Shown: positions 18,801 through 28,161, counted from the stretch's first letter. The stretch: DNA of 64,000 bases from UTCHB3 sp964371075 (GCA_964371075.1 CAYJKN010000007.1:1-64000), one strand, 5' to 3'. The notes: generated by a model not told the origin, from the sequence alone. Numbers and translations: made by a program.

Positions 18801-20834
18801 AAAGAAACTTTTGCCGGCGAATCGATCAACAATGTTTTTGCAACCAAAGACCTTTTGATTCGCACTGAAACCTCCCGCTTCTTTAAAGAGGGAGATTCAA
18901 CAATGGTTATCGCCAATATTCATAATTATCTCGATTCTGATGCAAAAACGAAAGTGAAATTTAATTTTACCAACCTGAACATCACTTCTTTTGATGTTAA
19001 AGGTGTGCAAATTTCGAAAAAAACTGCAAATACTTTCGAGACTGTGATTCCACCAAAAGGTGTTGCAACCATCGAAATTAAAACCTCGGTTCCTTTTAAT
19101 TCCTACTCTTCAGAACTCTATTTTGAGGCAATATCTGATAAGGAATCGGATGCAGTAAAAATTAATCTGCCCGTTATTCCAATCGGAGTTAAATCAATCA
19201 ACTATCTTAATGCCGTCATTCAATCCAATGAGACTGATAAAACGATCGAATTTAACATCCCACAAGGTGTTAACCTCAAAACAGTAAATCTCTCTCTGGC
19301 TCTTAGTCCTACGATCGCTACAACTCTGTTGAATTCTCTCGATGGACTGGTTGACTACCCTTACGGATGTGTTGAGCAAACGATGAGTAGATTCCTCCCT
19401 GCTTTGATTGCAGCGAATACAATGAAAAAATTGGACGTCAAATTAAATACTGCCACACTCGAAAAACTCCCTGATGTTATCGCAAAAGGACTCGAACGGC
19501 TCTATGATTTCCAAAATAAAAATGGTGGCTGGGGTTGGTGGAAAAACGACCCACTCAACCCATACATGACTGCTTATGTTATGTACGGGCTAAAAATGGC
19601 TAATGACCTTGGATATAATGTGGACAAAAATGTCTACAATTCAGGCTTTAAGGCACTGTCAACTCTTCTTAATGAAAAGAATATTGATCGTGTAACTGCC
19701 GCTTACATAGCCTATGTTTACTCACTGGCAGACTCAAATGCAGTGAAAAATCCTGCTTTTGTTAAACTCACTGATGAATTGATGGCTGATTCGCTAAACG
19801 CATATGCAACTTCACTTCTTGGACTGGTGAATCACAGGCTCGGTGACAAAAAAACCGAAACAGTAATTCTTAACCGGCTTATGGCTATGGCAACTGAGGA
19901 TCAAAATTTCATCTCGTGGGGAAGAGATAAATATTACACATGGCAACAGGATAAAGTGCAGACCACTGCGTTTGCCCTAAAGTTTTTAATCGCTGTTGAT
20001 CCAAATTCTCCCGTTCTCGTTAAAGCTGTAAAAACTTTGATCAGAGAACAAAAAGGGAGAGGCTGGCACTCAACTCAACAAACTGCAACAGCAATATTTG
20101 CTCTTACAGATTACCTTGAGTTGACAAACGAACTTGATCCTGAATTTACTGCCGAGGTAATAATTAACGGAAAGTCATTTAAAAAGGTCAACTTTGAAAA
20201 AGACAAACTCACAAGCCCTGACGCGATAATTGCATTAAATTCCTCCAATTTTAACTTTACCTATGGAAAGAATACCATAAAATTAGTTAAAAAAGGGAAA
20301 GGTACACTTTATGCCGGGTCAGATGTTGAACTTTATTATCCTGATCTCTCATTTGTGAAGGAAAACAGTTTTAATATCACAAAAGAAGTGTATAAACTTA
20401 AAGAAGTGGTATCAGGAAACAGCATTGTATATAAGAAAACTCAGTTTGACAAAGCCAAATCGGGTGAAATGTTGCTCATCAAACTTAAAGTAAAAACAAA
20501 CAGAACTGATGATCAATATATGATGGTGGAAGATATGCTTCCGGCAGGATTTGAACTCGTAAAAGATGACCACCTTTATAATGTAGAGGGTGAGTCTTCA
20601 CACACAGGTTACTGGCCCGGCTACTGGAACTATTTTTATGCGGATAAAGAGATTCGCGACTCAAAAATCACATTCTTTGTGACCTATGCTCCGCAAGAAA
20701 TGGAATTCAGTTACATTATCAGAGCACAGGCACCCGGGCTCTATTCTTCAGCTCCCGTGTATGCCGGCCTGATGTATTATCCCGAAATAAGGGGTTATGG
20801 AAACAGAACCCTCTTTAGAGTAACCAACGATTAA
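15888..20834 (+). CDS. Bacterial alpha-2-macroglobulin-like protein with thioester motif
   Basis: A 1648-aa exported protein of the bacterial alpha-2-macroglobulin family, protease-trapping proteins thought to protect the envelope. A signal peptide (residues 1-22, ending near AFAGF) is present and no lipobox, so the mature protein should be soluble or otherwise retained. Macroglobulin-type beta domains (for example TNQPVYRPGATVSYKG near 260 and ITTDKEAY-type starts) fill the first half. The thioester motif GCVEQ is intact with Cys1161, followed by the alpha-toroid region (GGWGWW, WHSTQQTATA) and a receptor-binding-like C-terminus. No pbpC neighbour is seen, unlike yfaS-type loci. Confidence 0.9.
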   Translation: MLNKRFFSFLLAGAIALSAFAGFTVSLNKANPTIFRMAANGQVKPGDTVNFSIVNNTEDENFQFTVYRVEKEQEFISEYLAARTYGRFDIWKRDGTYLQFCEKVKEFSRIVTPSGSYYYEPTILSAGTFDKPGIYIIKAISAGKVAYLPVYISEKMMIMKKGDKNFLSFVTNAKTGEILMPDQTTLYADGKTISTKAPTSDGLTLMDLTGVGNLENKSSLITSLVAGELVYSDPYIFFGGDEGKRYFSTIYTNQPVYRPGATVSYKGIIRFREDGEMGIPSGSIVEVKITDPSGTEVLKENLKIDEFGSFYSSFNTSKGFKPGNYYINASFDGNYFYSSFTLEEYKKPEYKVVVTTSKDAYFNGEEIKGTVQSDYYFGQPVAGASVKVRVLRKPYRIPWWFGSDYSWYYKSWYAFDYGNYEYIKELKGTLNAEGSWSFTFNTADDSSSGFTYMFEANVTDAALREIKGSTSVNSSVTDFIITASCDKYYVNPGSEITITAKTYNNALVPIEKDVSILINKTTYLNGIQITETILKDELKTNEKGIGFYNFIPSIEGWYNVTIMGRGSNGRLAVDQTSFYCFTGGSWYGYGESREAQIITDKEAYIAGDTVKALIYLPNKLNQGVVTIEQNSIISATKINLKDGFAEYSFVTGKNFYPSFNITFSGSLNSTFIYASKKVGVINEDARLNVQITPSKEKYKPGEEAEYVVKVTDKNGKAVKNAQLSFGSVDESIYAIKADNSTPVYESFYRDEYYYTQNNTSLDGKYGQAISRPVTLFDQKYDPSDQTSATTGSSKIEIKFKLKDADEKIEELEIMITNGSVLKRDKASSKTFTTFSNLPEGEYDICLALYNSVYPLKRIYVGKGKTVAEEIALEPFIDDIEFYFSGNLAGAMDGMTKSAGDNFSIQEEATVTPNTRAADKKDMDAEVDVRENFVDAPYWNPAIITDGGGEAEISFLLPDNLTSWRSTVKVVTKETFAGESINNVFATKDLLIRTETSRFFKEGDSTMVIANIHNYLDSDAKTKVKFNFTNLNITSFDVKGVQISKKTANTFETVIPPKGVATIEIKTSVPFNSYSSELYFEAISDKESDAVKINLPVIPIGVKSINYLNAVIQSNETDKTIEFNIPQGVNLKTVNLSLALSPTIATTLLNSLDGLVDYPYGCVEQTMSRFLPALIAANTMKKLDVKLNTATLEKLPDVIAKGLERLYDFQNKNGGWGWWKNDPLNPYMTAYVMYGLKMANDLGYNVDKNVYNSGFKALSTLLNEKNIDRVTAAYIAYVYSLADSNAVKNPAFVKLTDELMADSLNAYATSLLGLVNHRLGDKKTETVILNRLMAMATEDQNFISWGRDKYYTWQQDKVQTTAFALKFLIAVDPNSPVLVKAVKTLIREQKGRGWHSTQQTATAIFALTDYLELTNELDPEFTAEVIINGKSFKKVNFEKDKLTSPDAIIALNSSNFNFTYGKNTIKLVKKGKGTLYAGSDVELYYPDLSFVKENSFNITKEVYKLKEVVSGNSIVYKKTQFDKAKSGEMLLIKLKVKTNRTDDQYMMVEDMLPAGFELVKDDHLYNVEGESSHTGYWPGYWNYFYADKEIRDSKITFFVTYAPQEMEFSYIIRAQAPGLYSSAPVYAGLMYYPEIRGYGNRTLFRVTND

Positions 20835-20843
20835 TAAGTATTA

Positions 20844-20880
20844 ATAACCTGCGGGGTTTTCCCCGCAGGTTATTTTATTC
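20844..20880. terminator. Bidirectional terminator between macroglobulin and CHAT genes
   Basis: A perfect 13-bp stem (ATAACCTGCGGGG and its complement) with a TTTT loop lies 10 bp after the macroglobulin stop, with T-rich sequence on the plus side. It serves convergent genes. A close relative of the same hairpin recurs at 24014-24041. Confidence 0.9.
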
Positions 20881-20904
20881 ACTGAACCAATCTCCAACCT
20901 GAAA

Positions 20905-23889
20905 CTACTCGCCATACATAACAAAAGGCGACCAGATGAATGGTGTCTTTTTATCTTTAATAAACTTAAGTTTTGCATCTCGAAGAGCATCCGATTTTGT
21001 CATTTTTTTATTCAGGATGTTATCAAAAAATTTGATCATCAAATCCTTGGTTCCTTCATCACTTACATTCCAGAGACTGACAACTACAGCATCACTTCCG
21101 GCATACATTACTGCTCGGGTTAGCCCCACAACACCCTCTGTTTTTTTCATCTCCCCTTTACCCGTTTGACAAGCGGATAAAACGACCAATTCGGCATCCC
21201 AATTTAGATTAATGATTTCCTCAAATGTGAAAAATCCGTCTTGACCCGATTCTGTTTGTTCCTTCGATTGTGTTAATACCAAACTTTGAAATCCCGGCTG
21301 AATAAGTCCGTGGCACGCAAAGGAGATATATCTGTAATCCTGAAGTTCGGGCATTTTAGCATTCACTTCTGTTGCATCTTTCCTAAGAAAAATCTTTGAA
21401 GACATTCCGTTTTGTTTAAATAGATCGTCAATAGTGCCGATTTCTTCTGCCGTTCCGGGTAGTCTTGTCAGGGAAAGACCGGCCCTGTTAAAATTTCCCT
21501 CGAGGTAGTCAGAATAAATACTCTCTCCTCTTTGGGTAATCTTAATACCACGTTCTTCTTCACCCTTCTCATAATTTTCAAGATCATAAACAGGATCCCC
21601 AAAACCGCCAAAACCTTTACTCTTGTGCTCTTTTTTTAAAGTTGTCCGCATTAAATTTAGAAGTGTTGCCGACTGATAGTACTTAATGCCGTAATTTTCC
21701 AAAATGAAGTTTTTCCCCGAATACAGGATCTCCATCGGGAGAATATTTAATCCGCCGTCAGGGATTATGATCAACTCACTTTTATTATTAATTTTTGATT
21801 CCACCGGTTTGATCAGCAAATCATACAGTTCAATCGAAATATTCATTGCTTCGGTGTTCAGAGAATCTCTTTCGAGAGGAGGCAGATTGGGATCAAAATC
21901 GTTGTCAGCCAATCTATCGATTAATACAACCGCTTTTTCATTTATTTTATCTGAGGTTGTCTCGATTGGGATGATCTCAAAGTCTTTGGCAGTCACAAAA
22001 AAGAGATATGGATTGGTACCGGATAAAAAATATTCAAGGATTACTTCATTTCCTTTCAATATTGACTGAATCTCCTTTAACCCGGAAGCCTGGGGATACT
22101 CAATAGAGGCAAAGGCAGGATTTGTACTTCTTATTTCAAAAATGAATTTATCAAATTCTTCCTGCAGCGTTTTTAAGATGGCTTTTAAACTGTCGGAGTT
22201 CTCCTGAAGAGATGTATTTAGTTCGGTCTGAACTTTAGATATTTGATATTCCAGCGATTTCTTTTTTTTCAGAATTTCAGGATCGAGTTCACTGTCTAAA
22301 TTTAACTTTTTCTCAGAAAGAATGTCGGTAAGAGTTCTGCTTTTACCGGTTTCAAAATATTTATATGCAAGTGTGGGTTCGTTCAATTGTAAAGCAATAT
22401 TAACAGCGATGGAGATTAAGTTGGAGTATTTTTCAATGAATTTCATTCTGTCATCTTCCCTTACCATGGTAGAACGAAATTGATCCAAAAGGTTCATCCC
22501 TTTCTTCAGATAATCCAGTGCTACCTCCCCTTTTCCATCCTGACTCATATAAAAATTTGAAAGATAGAAGCTGAGCAAGGCAATATTATTTTGGGAAGAT
22601 GCCTTCTCAAAAAATTTGAGTGATTTGATATATAGTTTTTCGGCTTCTTCAGTCTCACCATTTGAAAAGGCAATTTGAGCAAGGCTTTGGCAGATATTCC
22701 CCTGCCCAACAGTTTGTCCTGCTTTTTCAAAACTTATAAGAGCCTTTTCATATTTCTCTTTTGCGCTCAACTTATCACCTTTATATTCGGCGATATTTCC
22801 CAATTTAAAATTAGCATTTCCCATGCCGATATTATTGCCTGAGAGTTCGTAATAAGTTAATGCTTTGTAATAGAATTCTTCCGCTTTTTCACTCTCAGTT
22901 ATCTCAGATGTAATATCCCCCAGACTTGCATATACATTCCCTAATCCAATCGGGTCACCCGCTTTTTCAAAAAATATGAGTGCAGTTTTATAAAAGTTTT
23001 CAGCCTTTACATTATCACCAATAATTTTCGCCAATTCCCCAAGGCGAAAATAGACAATGCCCTGACCAATTGCCTGTCCGGCTTGTTCAAAGAATTTTAG
23101 TGCCTTTTGATAATAAATTTCTGCAGTTTGGCTATTCCCCGTCTGCAAAGAGAGGTCACCGAGACTTTTATTCACATTCCCCTGGCCAACGGGTTCACCA
23201 TCCATTTCATACAAACTTAATGCCTTGTTGAATAATGAGTCTGCCCCCGGATTATCTCCTGTAATAAACGAATACTCCCCAAGACGGAAATATACATTGC
23301 CCTGACCTCCGAAAGTGCCCGCTTCTTCATAATATTTTAATGATTTTTGATAGAATTCAGCAGCTTCCTCATTTTTCCCTCTTGTTCTGGAAATGTCTCC
23401 CAAACTAAAGTAACCGCGTCCAAGCCCCAAAGAATTATTTATCTGTTGAAAACACTCCAGACCTTTTTTGTATAAAACCTCTGCTTTTGTAATTTCACCT
23501 TTGTAATATGAGTTATCCCCCAGATTTAGATAGATATCACCTTGTCCCGAGAGGTCACCTTTCTCAACATAATATTTCAGAGCTTCATTATAACATTTCT
23601 CCGCCTTTTCTATCTCCCCTGCAAACGAATAAATACCTCCCAGATAGAGGTTGGAATATAAAAAACAATTCACGGAATCTTCGGTTGATTCAGATTCGCC
23701 TGCTAACAAAATTGCCTTTTCAAAATATTCAACTGCTTCTGAATAATTTGAATTTCCATACGCAGTTACACCCTTATAAAAATAGTCGATCCCTTTTGTT
23801 GAATCTTTCTGGGCATAAAGTTTGCAATTAATAATTATCGGTAATATAAATACCGAAAAAGTGACAAATTTGATAATCTTGGTTTTCAT
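20905..23889 (-). CDS. Exported TPR-CHAT domain protein (caspase-like fold)
   Basis: A 994-aa protein with an N-terminal signal peptide (ends near residue 26), about ten TPR-type repeats (roughly 30-450) with a recurrent G-x-GN-x-Y-x-x-LG pattern, a helical linker, and a C-terminal CHAT domain (about 640-994). The CHAT catalytic dyad is present: His860 in FACHG and Cys907 in SACQTG. CHAT domains are clan CD caspase/separase relatives, often in regulated proteolysis; some are activated by a partner. The signal peptide implies it acts outside the cytoplasm. It is not next to a known substrate gene. Substrate and trigger are unknown. Confidence 0.88.
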   Translation of the reverse strand: MKTKIIKFVTFSVFILPIIINCKLYAQKDSTKGIDYFYKGVTAYGNSNYSEAVEYFEKAILLAGESESTEDSVNCFLYSNLYLGGIYSFAGEIEKAEKCYNEALKYYVEKGDLSGQGDIYLNLGDNSYYKGEITKAEVLYKKGLECFQQINNSLGLGRGYFSLGDISRTRGKNEEAAEFYQKSLKYYEEAGTFGGQGNVYFRLGEYSFITGDNPGADSLFNKALSLYEMDGEPVGQGNVNKSLGDLSLQTGNSQTAEIYYQKALKFFEQAGQAIGQGIVYFRLGELAKIIGDNVKAENFYKTALIFFEKAGDPIGLGNVYASLGDITSEITESEKAEEFYYKALTYYELSGNNIGMGNANFKLGNIAEYKGDKLSAKEKYEKALISFEKAGQTVGQGNICQSLAQIAFSNGETEEAEKLYIKSLKFFEKASSQNNIALLSFYLSNFYMSQDGKGEVALDYLKKGMNLLDQFRSTMVREDDRMKFIEKYSNLISIAVNIALQLNEPTLAYKYFETGKSRTLTDILSEKKLNLDSELDPEILKKKKSLEYQISKVQTELNTSLQENSDSLKAILKTLQEEFDKFIFEIRSTNPAFASIEYPQASGLKEIQSILKGNEVILEYFLSGTNPYLFFVTAKDFEIIPIETTSDKINEKAVVLIDRLADNDFDPNLPPLERDSLNTEAMNISIELYDLLIKPVESKINNKSELIIIPDGGLNILPMEILYSGKNFILENYGIKYYQSATLLNLMRTTLKKEHKSKGFGGFGDPVYDLENYEKGEEERGIKITQRGESIYSDYLEGNFNRAGLSLTRLPGTAEEIGTIDDLFKQNGMSSKIFLRKDATEVNAKMPELQDYRYISFACHGLIQPGFQSLVLTQSKEQTESGQDGFFTFEEIINLNWDAELVVLSACQTGKGEMKKTEGVVGLTRAVMYAGSDAVVVSLWNVSDEGTKDLMIKFFDNILNKKMTKSDALRDAKLKFIKDKKTPFIWSPFVMYGE

Positions 23890-24004
23890 TGTTTTCTCAA
23901 GTATAAATCACATTATTGAATCTTCGCTCCCCAATACTGCGTTATCCTTAAAGTCCCACCATAACAAATGCACCCCATCGATATTAATATTAAAACAACA
24001 AATA

Positions 24005-24041
24005 AAATATCAATAACCTGCAGGGTTTCCCCCGCAGGTTA
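24005..24041 (-). terminator. Terminator after the LytTR regulator gene
   Basis: A hairpin with arms TAACCTGC and GCAGGTTA plus an inner GGG/CCC pairing lies 20 bp past the regulator stop on the minus strand, followed by a T-rich tail. It is a sequence relative of the terminator at 20844-20873. Confidence 0.8.
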
Positions 24042-24060
24042 GTTCATTTACATAATATTA

Positions 24061-24786
24061 TTAAAGAGAAAGCATCTCTTTAAATTTGATTGACTGCCTT
24101 CTCGACACTTCAACTTTTTTACCATCTTTCATCTTAACCAAAAGACCACCATTTAACCACGGTTCAATGTTTTCGATATATTTAAGATTAATGATATGTT
24201 TTCTGTTGGCGCGGAAAAAGGTTCTGGGGTCAAGGCGTTCATCAAGGTAGTTTAATGTTTTAAGAATCAACGGTTTTTGATCGCGGAAAAACAATCTGAC
24301 ATAGTTCCCTTCCGATTCAAACAGTCTCACCTCTTCAAGTTTCACAAACCAGCAACGATCACCATCCTTAACAAACACCTGGTCGTCAGCTTTAAGTGCT
24401 TTACCTTTGAGATTAACCTCTATCTCTTCATCTTCTTTTTTCTCAATAACAATCTTTTTGATTGCTTCGGAAAGGCGGGCAGGATCAATCGGTTTTAGAA
24501 GATAATCGAGGGCATTAAACTCAAATGCTTTTATTGCATATTCATCGTAGGCAGTGGTGAAAATAATTCTCGGCGACCTGTCGAGTTCCTCAAGAAGATC
24601 AAATCCGGTTTTCCCCGGCATCTGAATGTCTAAAAAAACCACATCAGGGTCATGATGCCTTATTTTCTCCAAAGCCTCATCAACATTGGCAGCTTCATCA
24701 AGTATTTCGATTTCTGGATGTGCAGCAAGAAGTCGTCTGAGTTCATTTCTGGCTAAACGCTCGTCATCAACGATAATAGCTTTCAT
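24061..24786 (-). CDS. LytTR-family response regulator
   Basis: A 241-aa response regulator. The receiver domain (1-115) has phospho-acceptor Asp53 in VVFLDIQMPG and the acidic pocket VDDE at 6-9. A C-terminal LytTR DNA-binding domain (about 145-241) includes RANRKHIINLKYI. It acts with the sensor kinase encoded immediately upstream, whose stop it overlaps by 20 bp. Targets are unknown. Confidence 0.93.
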   Translation of the reverse strand: MKAIIVDDERLARNELRRLLAAHPEIEILDEAANVDEALEKIRHHDPDVVFLDIQMPGKTGFDLLEELDRSPRIIFTTAYDEYAIKAFEFNALDYLLKPIDPARLSEAIKKIVIEKKEDEEIEVNLKGKALKADDQVFVKDGDRCWFVKLEEVRLFESEGNYVRLFFRDQKPLILKTLNYLDERLDPRTFFRANRKHIINLKYIENIEPWLNGGLLVKMKDGKKVEVSRRQSIKFKEMLSL

Positions 24787-25864
24787 TTTCTATACCTCCG
24801 GTTGGGATTTTTATTACTGCTTTAACCATTCCTTCACTGTTCATTATATCAAATGATGCTTTCCCCCCATAGAGTATCGACAGGCGCTGTCTTGTATTTG
24901 CCAGTCCATAACCTTTTGAGTCATGCATCAGTTTATCGTCCAGAACTCCGGAATTGGTTATTATTATATAAAGATTGTCATTTTCTCTGTAAGCTCTTAA
25001 TCCAACTTCGCCCCCCTTTGGCAGTTTTGAAACTCCATGTTTAATTCCATTCTCAACAAGAGTCTGGATCATCATAGGGGGAATCTCAATAAAGTTAAGA
25101 CCACTTTCCACTTCAACTTTATAGTTAAGGCGTTCTTCGTACCTGATCTGCTCAAGTGCAAGGTAATCGTTTACGGTTTTAATTTCATCCTCAAGCGGAA
25201 CAGTTTCACTTCGTTCGATATTTAGTGAATATCTGAAAATATTTGAGAGACGGGTTATCGAACTTTTTGCCTTTTCGGGGTCTTCTTCTATCAATGATCT
25301 GATCCCGTTCATGGCGTTAAACATAAAGTGAGGATTTAATTGAGATTTCAGAGTTTTTAACTCAAAATCCTTTACTGCTGCCTCCCAGACAAACCGTTCT
25401 ATTTCAACTTTTTGATAATTCTCAAAATAATGCAGAGCGAAATAGATGATAGACCATGATGTAACAATAATTGTAAGATTTGTCCAGTTTATCAAAATTT
25501 GAGGGGTCGTAAACAACACTTCACTTGGTGTTCCCATTACCACAAAGAATAAAGAAATTACTACATAAATCAAAATGCCCACAGTGGCTGAAGCAAAAAG
25601 AATTCTTGGTACTACTTCTTTTAAACCCAAATTTTGCCACTGATACCGCTTAATCACTCCTCTGTAGAGATGGGTCAATAAAATTCCACTGATCATGAGG
25701 GTTGGCGAAACAATATAGAACATCGAGTCAGATATCCCCTCAGGTACATTCTCCCCCCTCACGGAAAGCATAATCAATTGATTCAAAAGGGCATAAGCAC
25801 CCCATCCACCAAGTTGAGCAAGCCAATAAAACTTTTGCCTGTTATCCTGAAGGAGTTGTATCAT
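24767..25864 (-). CDS. LytS/YehU-type sensor histidine kinase
   Basis: A 365-aa membrane kinase with about four transmembrane helices in residues 15-145, then a His_kinase domain of the LytS/YehU family. The phospho-acceptor is His179 in QLNPHFMFNAMNGI. The ATPase region includes LVENGIKHG and a glycine-rich end (GYGLANTRQRL). It phosphorylates the LytTR regulator with which it overlaps. It has no recognised extracellular sensor domain, so the signal may be membrane-borne. Confidence 0.92.
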   Translation of the reverse strand: MIQLLQDNRQKFYWLAQLGGWGAYALLNQLIMLSVRGENVPEGISDSMFYIVSPTLMISGILLTHLYRGVIKRYQWQNLGLKEVVPRILFASATVGILIYVVISLFFVVMGTPSEVLFTTPQILINWTNLTIIVTSWSIIYFALHYFENYQKVEIERFVWEAAVKDFELKTLKSQLNPHFMFNAMNGIRSLIEEDPEKAKSSITRLSNIFRYSLNIERSETVPLEDEIKTVNDYLALEQIRYEERLNYKVEVESGLNFIEIPPMMIQTLVENGIKHGVSKLPKGGEVGLRAYRENDNLYIIITNSGVLDDKLMHDSKGYGLANTRQRLSILYGGKASFDIMNSEGMVKAVIKIPTGGIENESYYR

Positions 25865-25876
25865 TCAGAATCCGCA

Positions 25877-26653
25877 TTATTCATAAGTAAAATGTTTTAT
25901 CTGCTCCCCTTTTTGGCCTAATTCTGTCATTGCTTCTATTCCAAGTTCAAGATGTAATGATGCAAATTTCTGGGTGACGTGTTTATCTGAAATTTCGGTT
26001 TTTACCCCTTCGGGGATCATCGGGATATCTGACACAAGAAGAAGTGCCCCTCTGGGTATATGGTTTACAAATCCCACTGTAAACAGCGTGGCAGTCTCCA
26101 TATCTATACCAATGGCATTAATTTTTTGCAGATATTTTTTAAAATTTTCGTCCCACTCCCAAAGCCGTCTGTTGGTTGTATAAACAACCCCGGTCCTGTA
26201 GTCGAGGTCCCGTTCAACAATTTTCTGAGAAACGAATTTGTGAAGTTTAAAAGATGGAAGTGCCGGCACTTCAGGCGGAATATAATCGTTGCTGGTTCCA
26301 TCCCCTCTGATGGCAGCGATTGGCAGGATAAAATGTCCAAGTTCTGTTGATTTTTTTAATCCCCCACACTTCCCCAAAAATAAAACACCACTTGGAGCAA
26401 CAGCAGTTAAAAGATCCATGATTGTTGCGGCATTTGCCGAACCCATACCAAAATTTATAATGGTAAGCCCGTCAGAGTTGGTTGCTGTTTGCATTGGTCT
26501 GCCCAACCCGTTAATATCACAGTTAAATCTCCCGGCAAACGACTCTACATAGTTATAAAAATTTGTGAGGAGAATATAATTGCCAAACTTCTCCAACGGT
26601 GTGCCGGTATATCGCGGCAACCAGTTTCTGGCAATATCATATTTTGTCTTCAT
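25877..26653 (-). CDS. amn: AMP nucleosidase
   Basis: A 258-aa nucleoside phosphorylase-superfamily enzyme that hydrolyses AMP to adenine and ribose 5-phosphate. It is the short form seen in Bacteroidota, without the extra N-terminal domain of E. coli Amn. Motifs: FGMGSANAATIMDLL near residue 70, FLGKCGGLK near 92, GDGTSNDYIPPEVPALPSF and the active-site region IGIDMETATLFTVG. It follows fumC on the same strand across a hairpin and may be a separate unit. Confidence 0.9.
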   Translation of the reverse strand: MKTKYDIARNWLPRYTGTPLEKFGNYILLTNFYNYVESFAGRFNCDINGLGRPMQTATNSDGLTIINFGMGSANAATIMDLLTAVAPSGVLFLGKCGGLKKSTELGHFILPIAAIRGDGTSNDYIPPEVPALPSFKLHKFVSQKIVERDLDYRTGVVYTTNRRLWEWDENFKKYLQKINAIGIDMETATLFTVGFVNHIPRGALLLVSDIPMIPEGVKTEISDKHVTQKFASLHLELGIEAMTELGQKGEQIKHFTYE

Positions 26654-26719
26654 CGATGGGACTTTATAAATCTAAAATATTTAATTTGGCAAGTTACAAC
26701 TTTTTTTTTGAAATTCAGG

Positions 26720-26750
26720 AAGGCTGCCAACCGTTTAGGTCGACAGCCTT
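26720..26750. other. Hairpin between fumC and amn
   Basis: Arms AAGGCTG (26720-26726) and CAGCCTT (26744-26750) with partial inner pairing. The outer arms match the GGCTG-type terminators found elsewhere in the window. No U-tract follows on the minus strand, so termination may be weak or it may act as an attenuator or 3' stabiliser. Confidence 0.45.
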
Positions 26751-26769
26751 AAAAATTCCAACAATAATT

Positions 26770-28161
26770 CTACATCTTCGCTGAAATCATCTCTTCAGGA
26801 CGAACAATTGTGTCAAATTGTTCCTCCGTTAAAAGTCCAAGTTCAAGTGTAGTTTCTTTAAGGGTTTTATGTTCCTTATGCGCCTTTTTGGCAATCTTGG
26901 CTGCATTATCATAACCAATGTGTGGATTCAACGAAGTTACAAGCATAAGCGAATTGTCAACATGGTTTTTGATATTTTTTCGGTTGGCTTCAATTCCCAC
27001 AACACAATTATCAGTGAAACTCTCACAGGCATCGGCAATCAATCTCGTTGACTGCAGCACATTGAAGATTATTACAGGCTTAAAAACATTGAGTTCAAAA
27101 TTACCCATTGCTCCGCCGAAATTAACAGCAACATCATTACCAAACACCTGCGCACAAACCATCGTCATCGCCTCCGATTGTGTTGGATTCACTTTTCCCG
27201 GCATTATCGAACTGCCCGGCTCATTTTCAGGAAGATTTAGCTCACCAATTCCTGAACGGGGACCTGACCCAAGCCATCTTATGTCATTTGCTATCTTCAT
27301 CAGTGAAGCAGCAAGCGTCTTTAATACTCCGTGAAGATCAACCATTGCGTCGTGCCCCGCGAGAGCTTCAAATTTATTTGGTGCAGTTACAAATGGTAAA
27401 CCTGTAATAAGAGCAATTTTGGCTGCAGATTTAAGTGCAAACTCAGGGTGGGTGTTAAGTCCCGTTCCAACAGCAGTTCCACCAAGTGCCAGTTCATATA
27501 CAAATGGAAGTGAGTTTTCAATCCGTTTTAATCCGTTTGTCAACTGTTGAACATAACCGCTGAACTCCTGCCCCAGCGTTAGGGGAGTGGCGTCCATAAG
27601 ATGAGTTCTGCCAATCTTTATTACATCTGCAAATTCTTTCGATTTTTCAGCGAGTGCATCCCTAAGCTTTGTCACCATTGGAATCAGCCTCTCATTCACA
27701 GCCATTGCAGCCGCAATATGCATTGCAGTCGGGAAAGTATCGTTTGATGATTGAGCTTTGTTAACATCATCGTTTGGATGGATTGGTTTTTTGCTTCCAA
27801 TAACCCCTCCCGCAATTTCAATTGCCCGGTTGGCTATTACCTCATTTAAATTCATGTTCGACTGGGTTCCACTCCCCGTTTGCCAAACTACCAAAGGGAA
27901 ATTACCATCGAGTTTACCATCAATCACTTCCTGGGCGGCCTCGGTTATCAGCGAAGCTTTTTCTGAATCAAGCAAACCAAGTTCCATGTTGGTTAGGGCA
28001 GCAGCTTTTTTTAATATCCCAAATGCCTTAATCAATTCAGGTGGCATTTTTTCCCCGCCTATCTTAAAATTCATTAAAGAGCGACCTGTTTGTGCTCCAT
28101 AATATTTATCAACGGGTACCTTAACCTCACCCATTGTATCTGTTTCAATTCTGTATTCCAT
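26770..28161 (-). CDS. fumC: Fumarate hydratase class II
   Basis: A 463-aa fumarase of the TCA cycle. The superfamily signature GSSIMPGKVNPTQSEA is present; GSGTQSNMNLNEV favours fumarase over aspartase (which has a G-x-GTS-N pattern). The start at 28161 has GGAGGT just upstream; the frame stays open for 28 more codons but that part looks like non-coding Phe/Ile-rich translation. Cofactor-free class II enzyme, homotetrameric in the family. Confidence 0.95.
   Translation of the reverse strand: MEYRIETDTMGEVKVPVDKYYGAQTGRSLMNFKIGGEKMPPELIKAFGILKKAAALTNMELGLLDSEKASLITEAAQEVIDGKLDGNFPLVVWQTGSGTQSNMNLNEVIANRAIEIAGGVIGSKKPIHPNDDVNKAQSSNDTFPTAMHIAAAMAVNERLIPMVTKLRDALAEKSKEFADVIKIGRTHLMDATPLTLGQEFSGYVQQLTNGLKRIENSLPFVYELALGGTAVGTGLNTHPEFALKSAAKIALITGLPFVTAPNKFEALAGHDAMVDLHGVLKTLAASLMKIANDIRWLGSGPRSGIGELNLPENEPGSSIMPGKVNPTQSEAMTMVCAQVFGNDVAVNFGGAMGNFELNVFKPVIIFNVLQSTRLIADACESFTDNCVVGIEANRKNIKNHVDNSLMLVTSLNPHIGYDNAAKIAKKAHKEHKTLKETTLELGLLTEEQFDTIVRPEEMISAKM

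Noticed and set aside
26770..28161. Aspartate ammonia-lyase instead of fumarase
   Set aside because: The substrate-region motif GSGTQSNMN is of the fumarase type, not the aspartase type.
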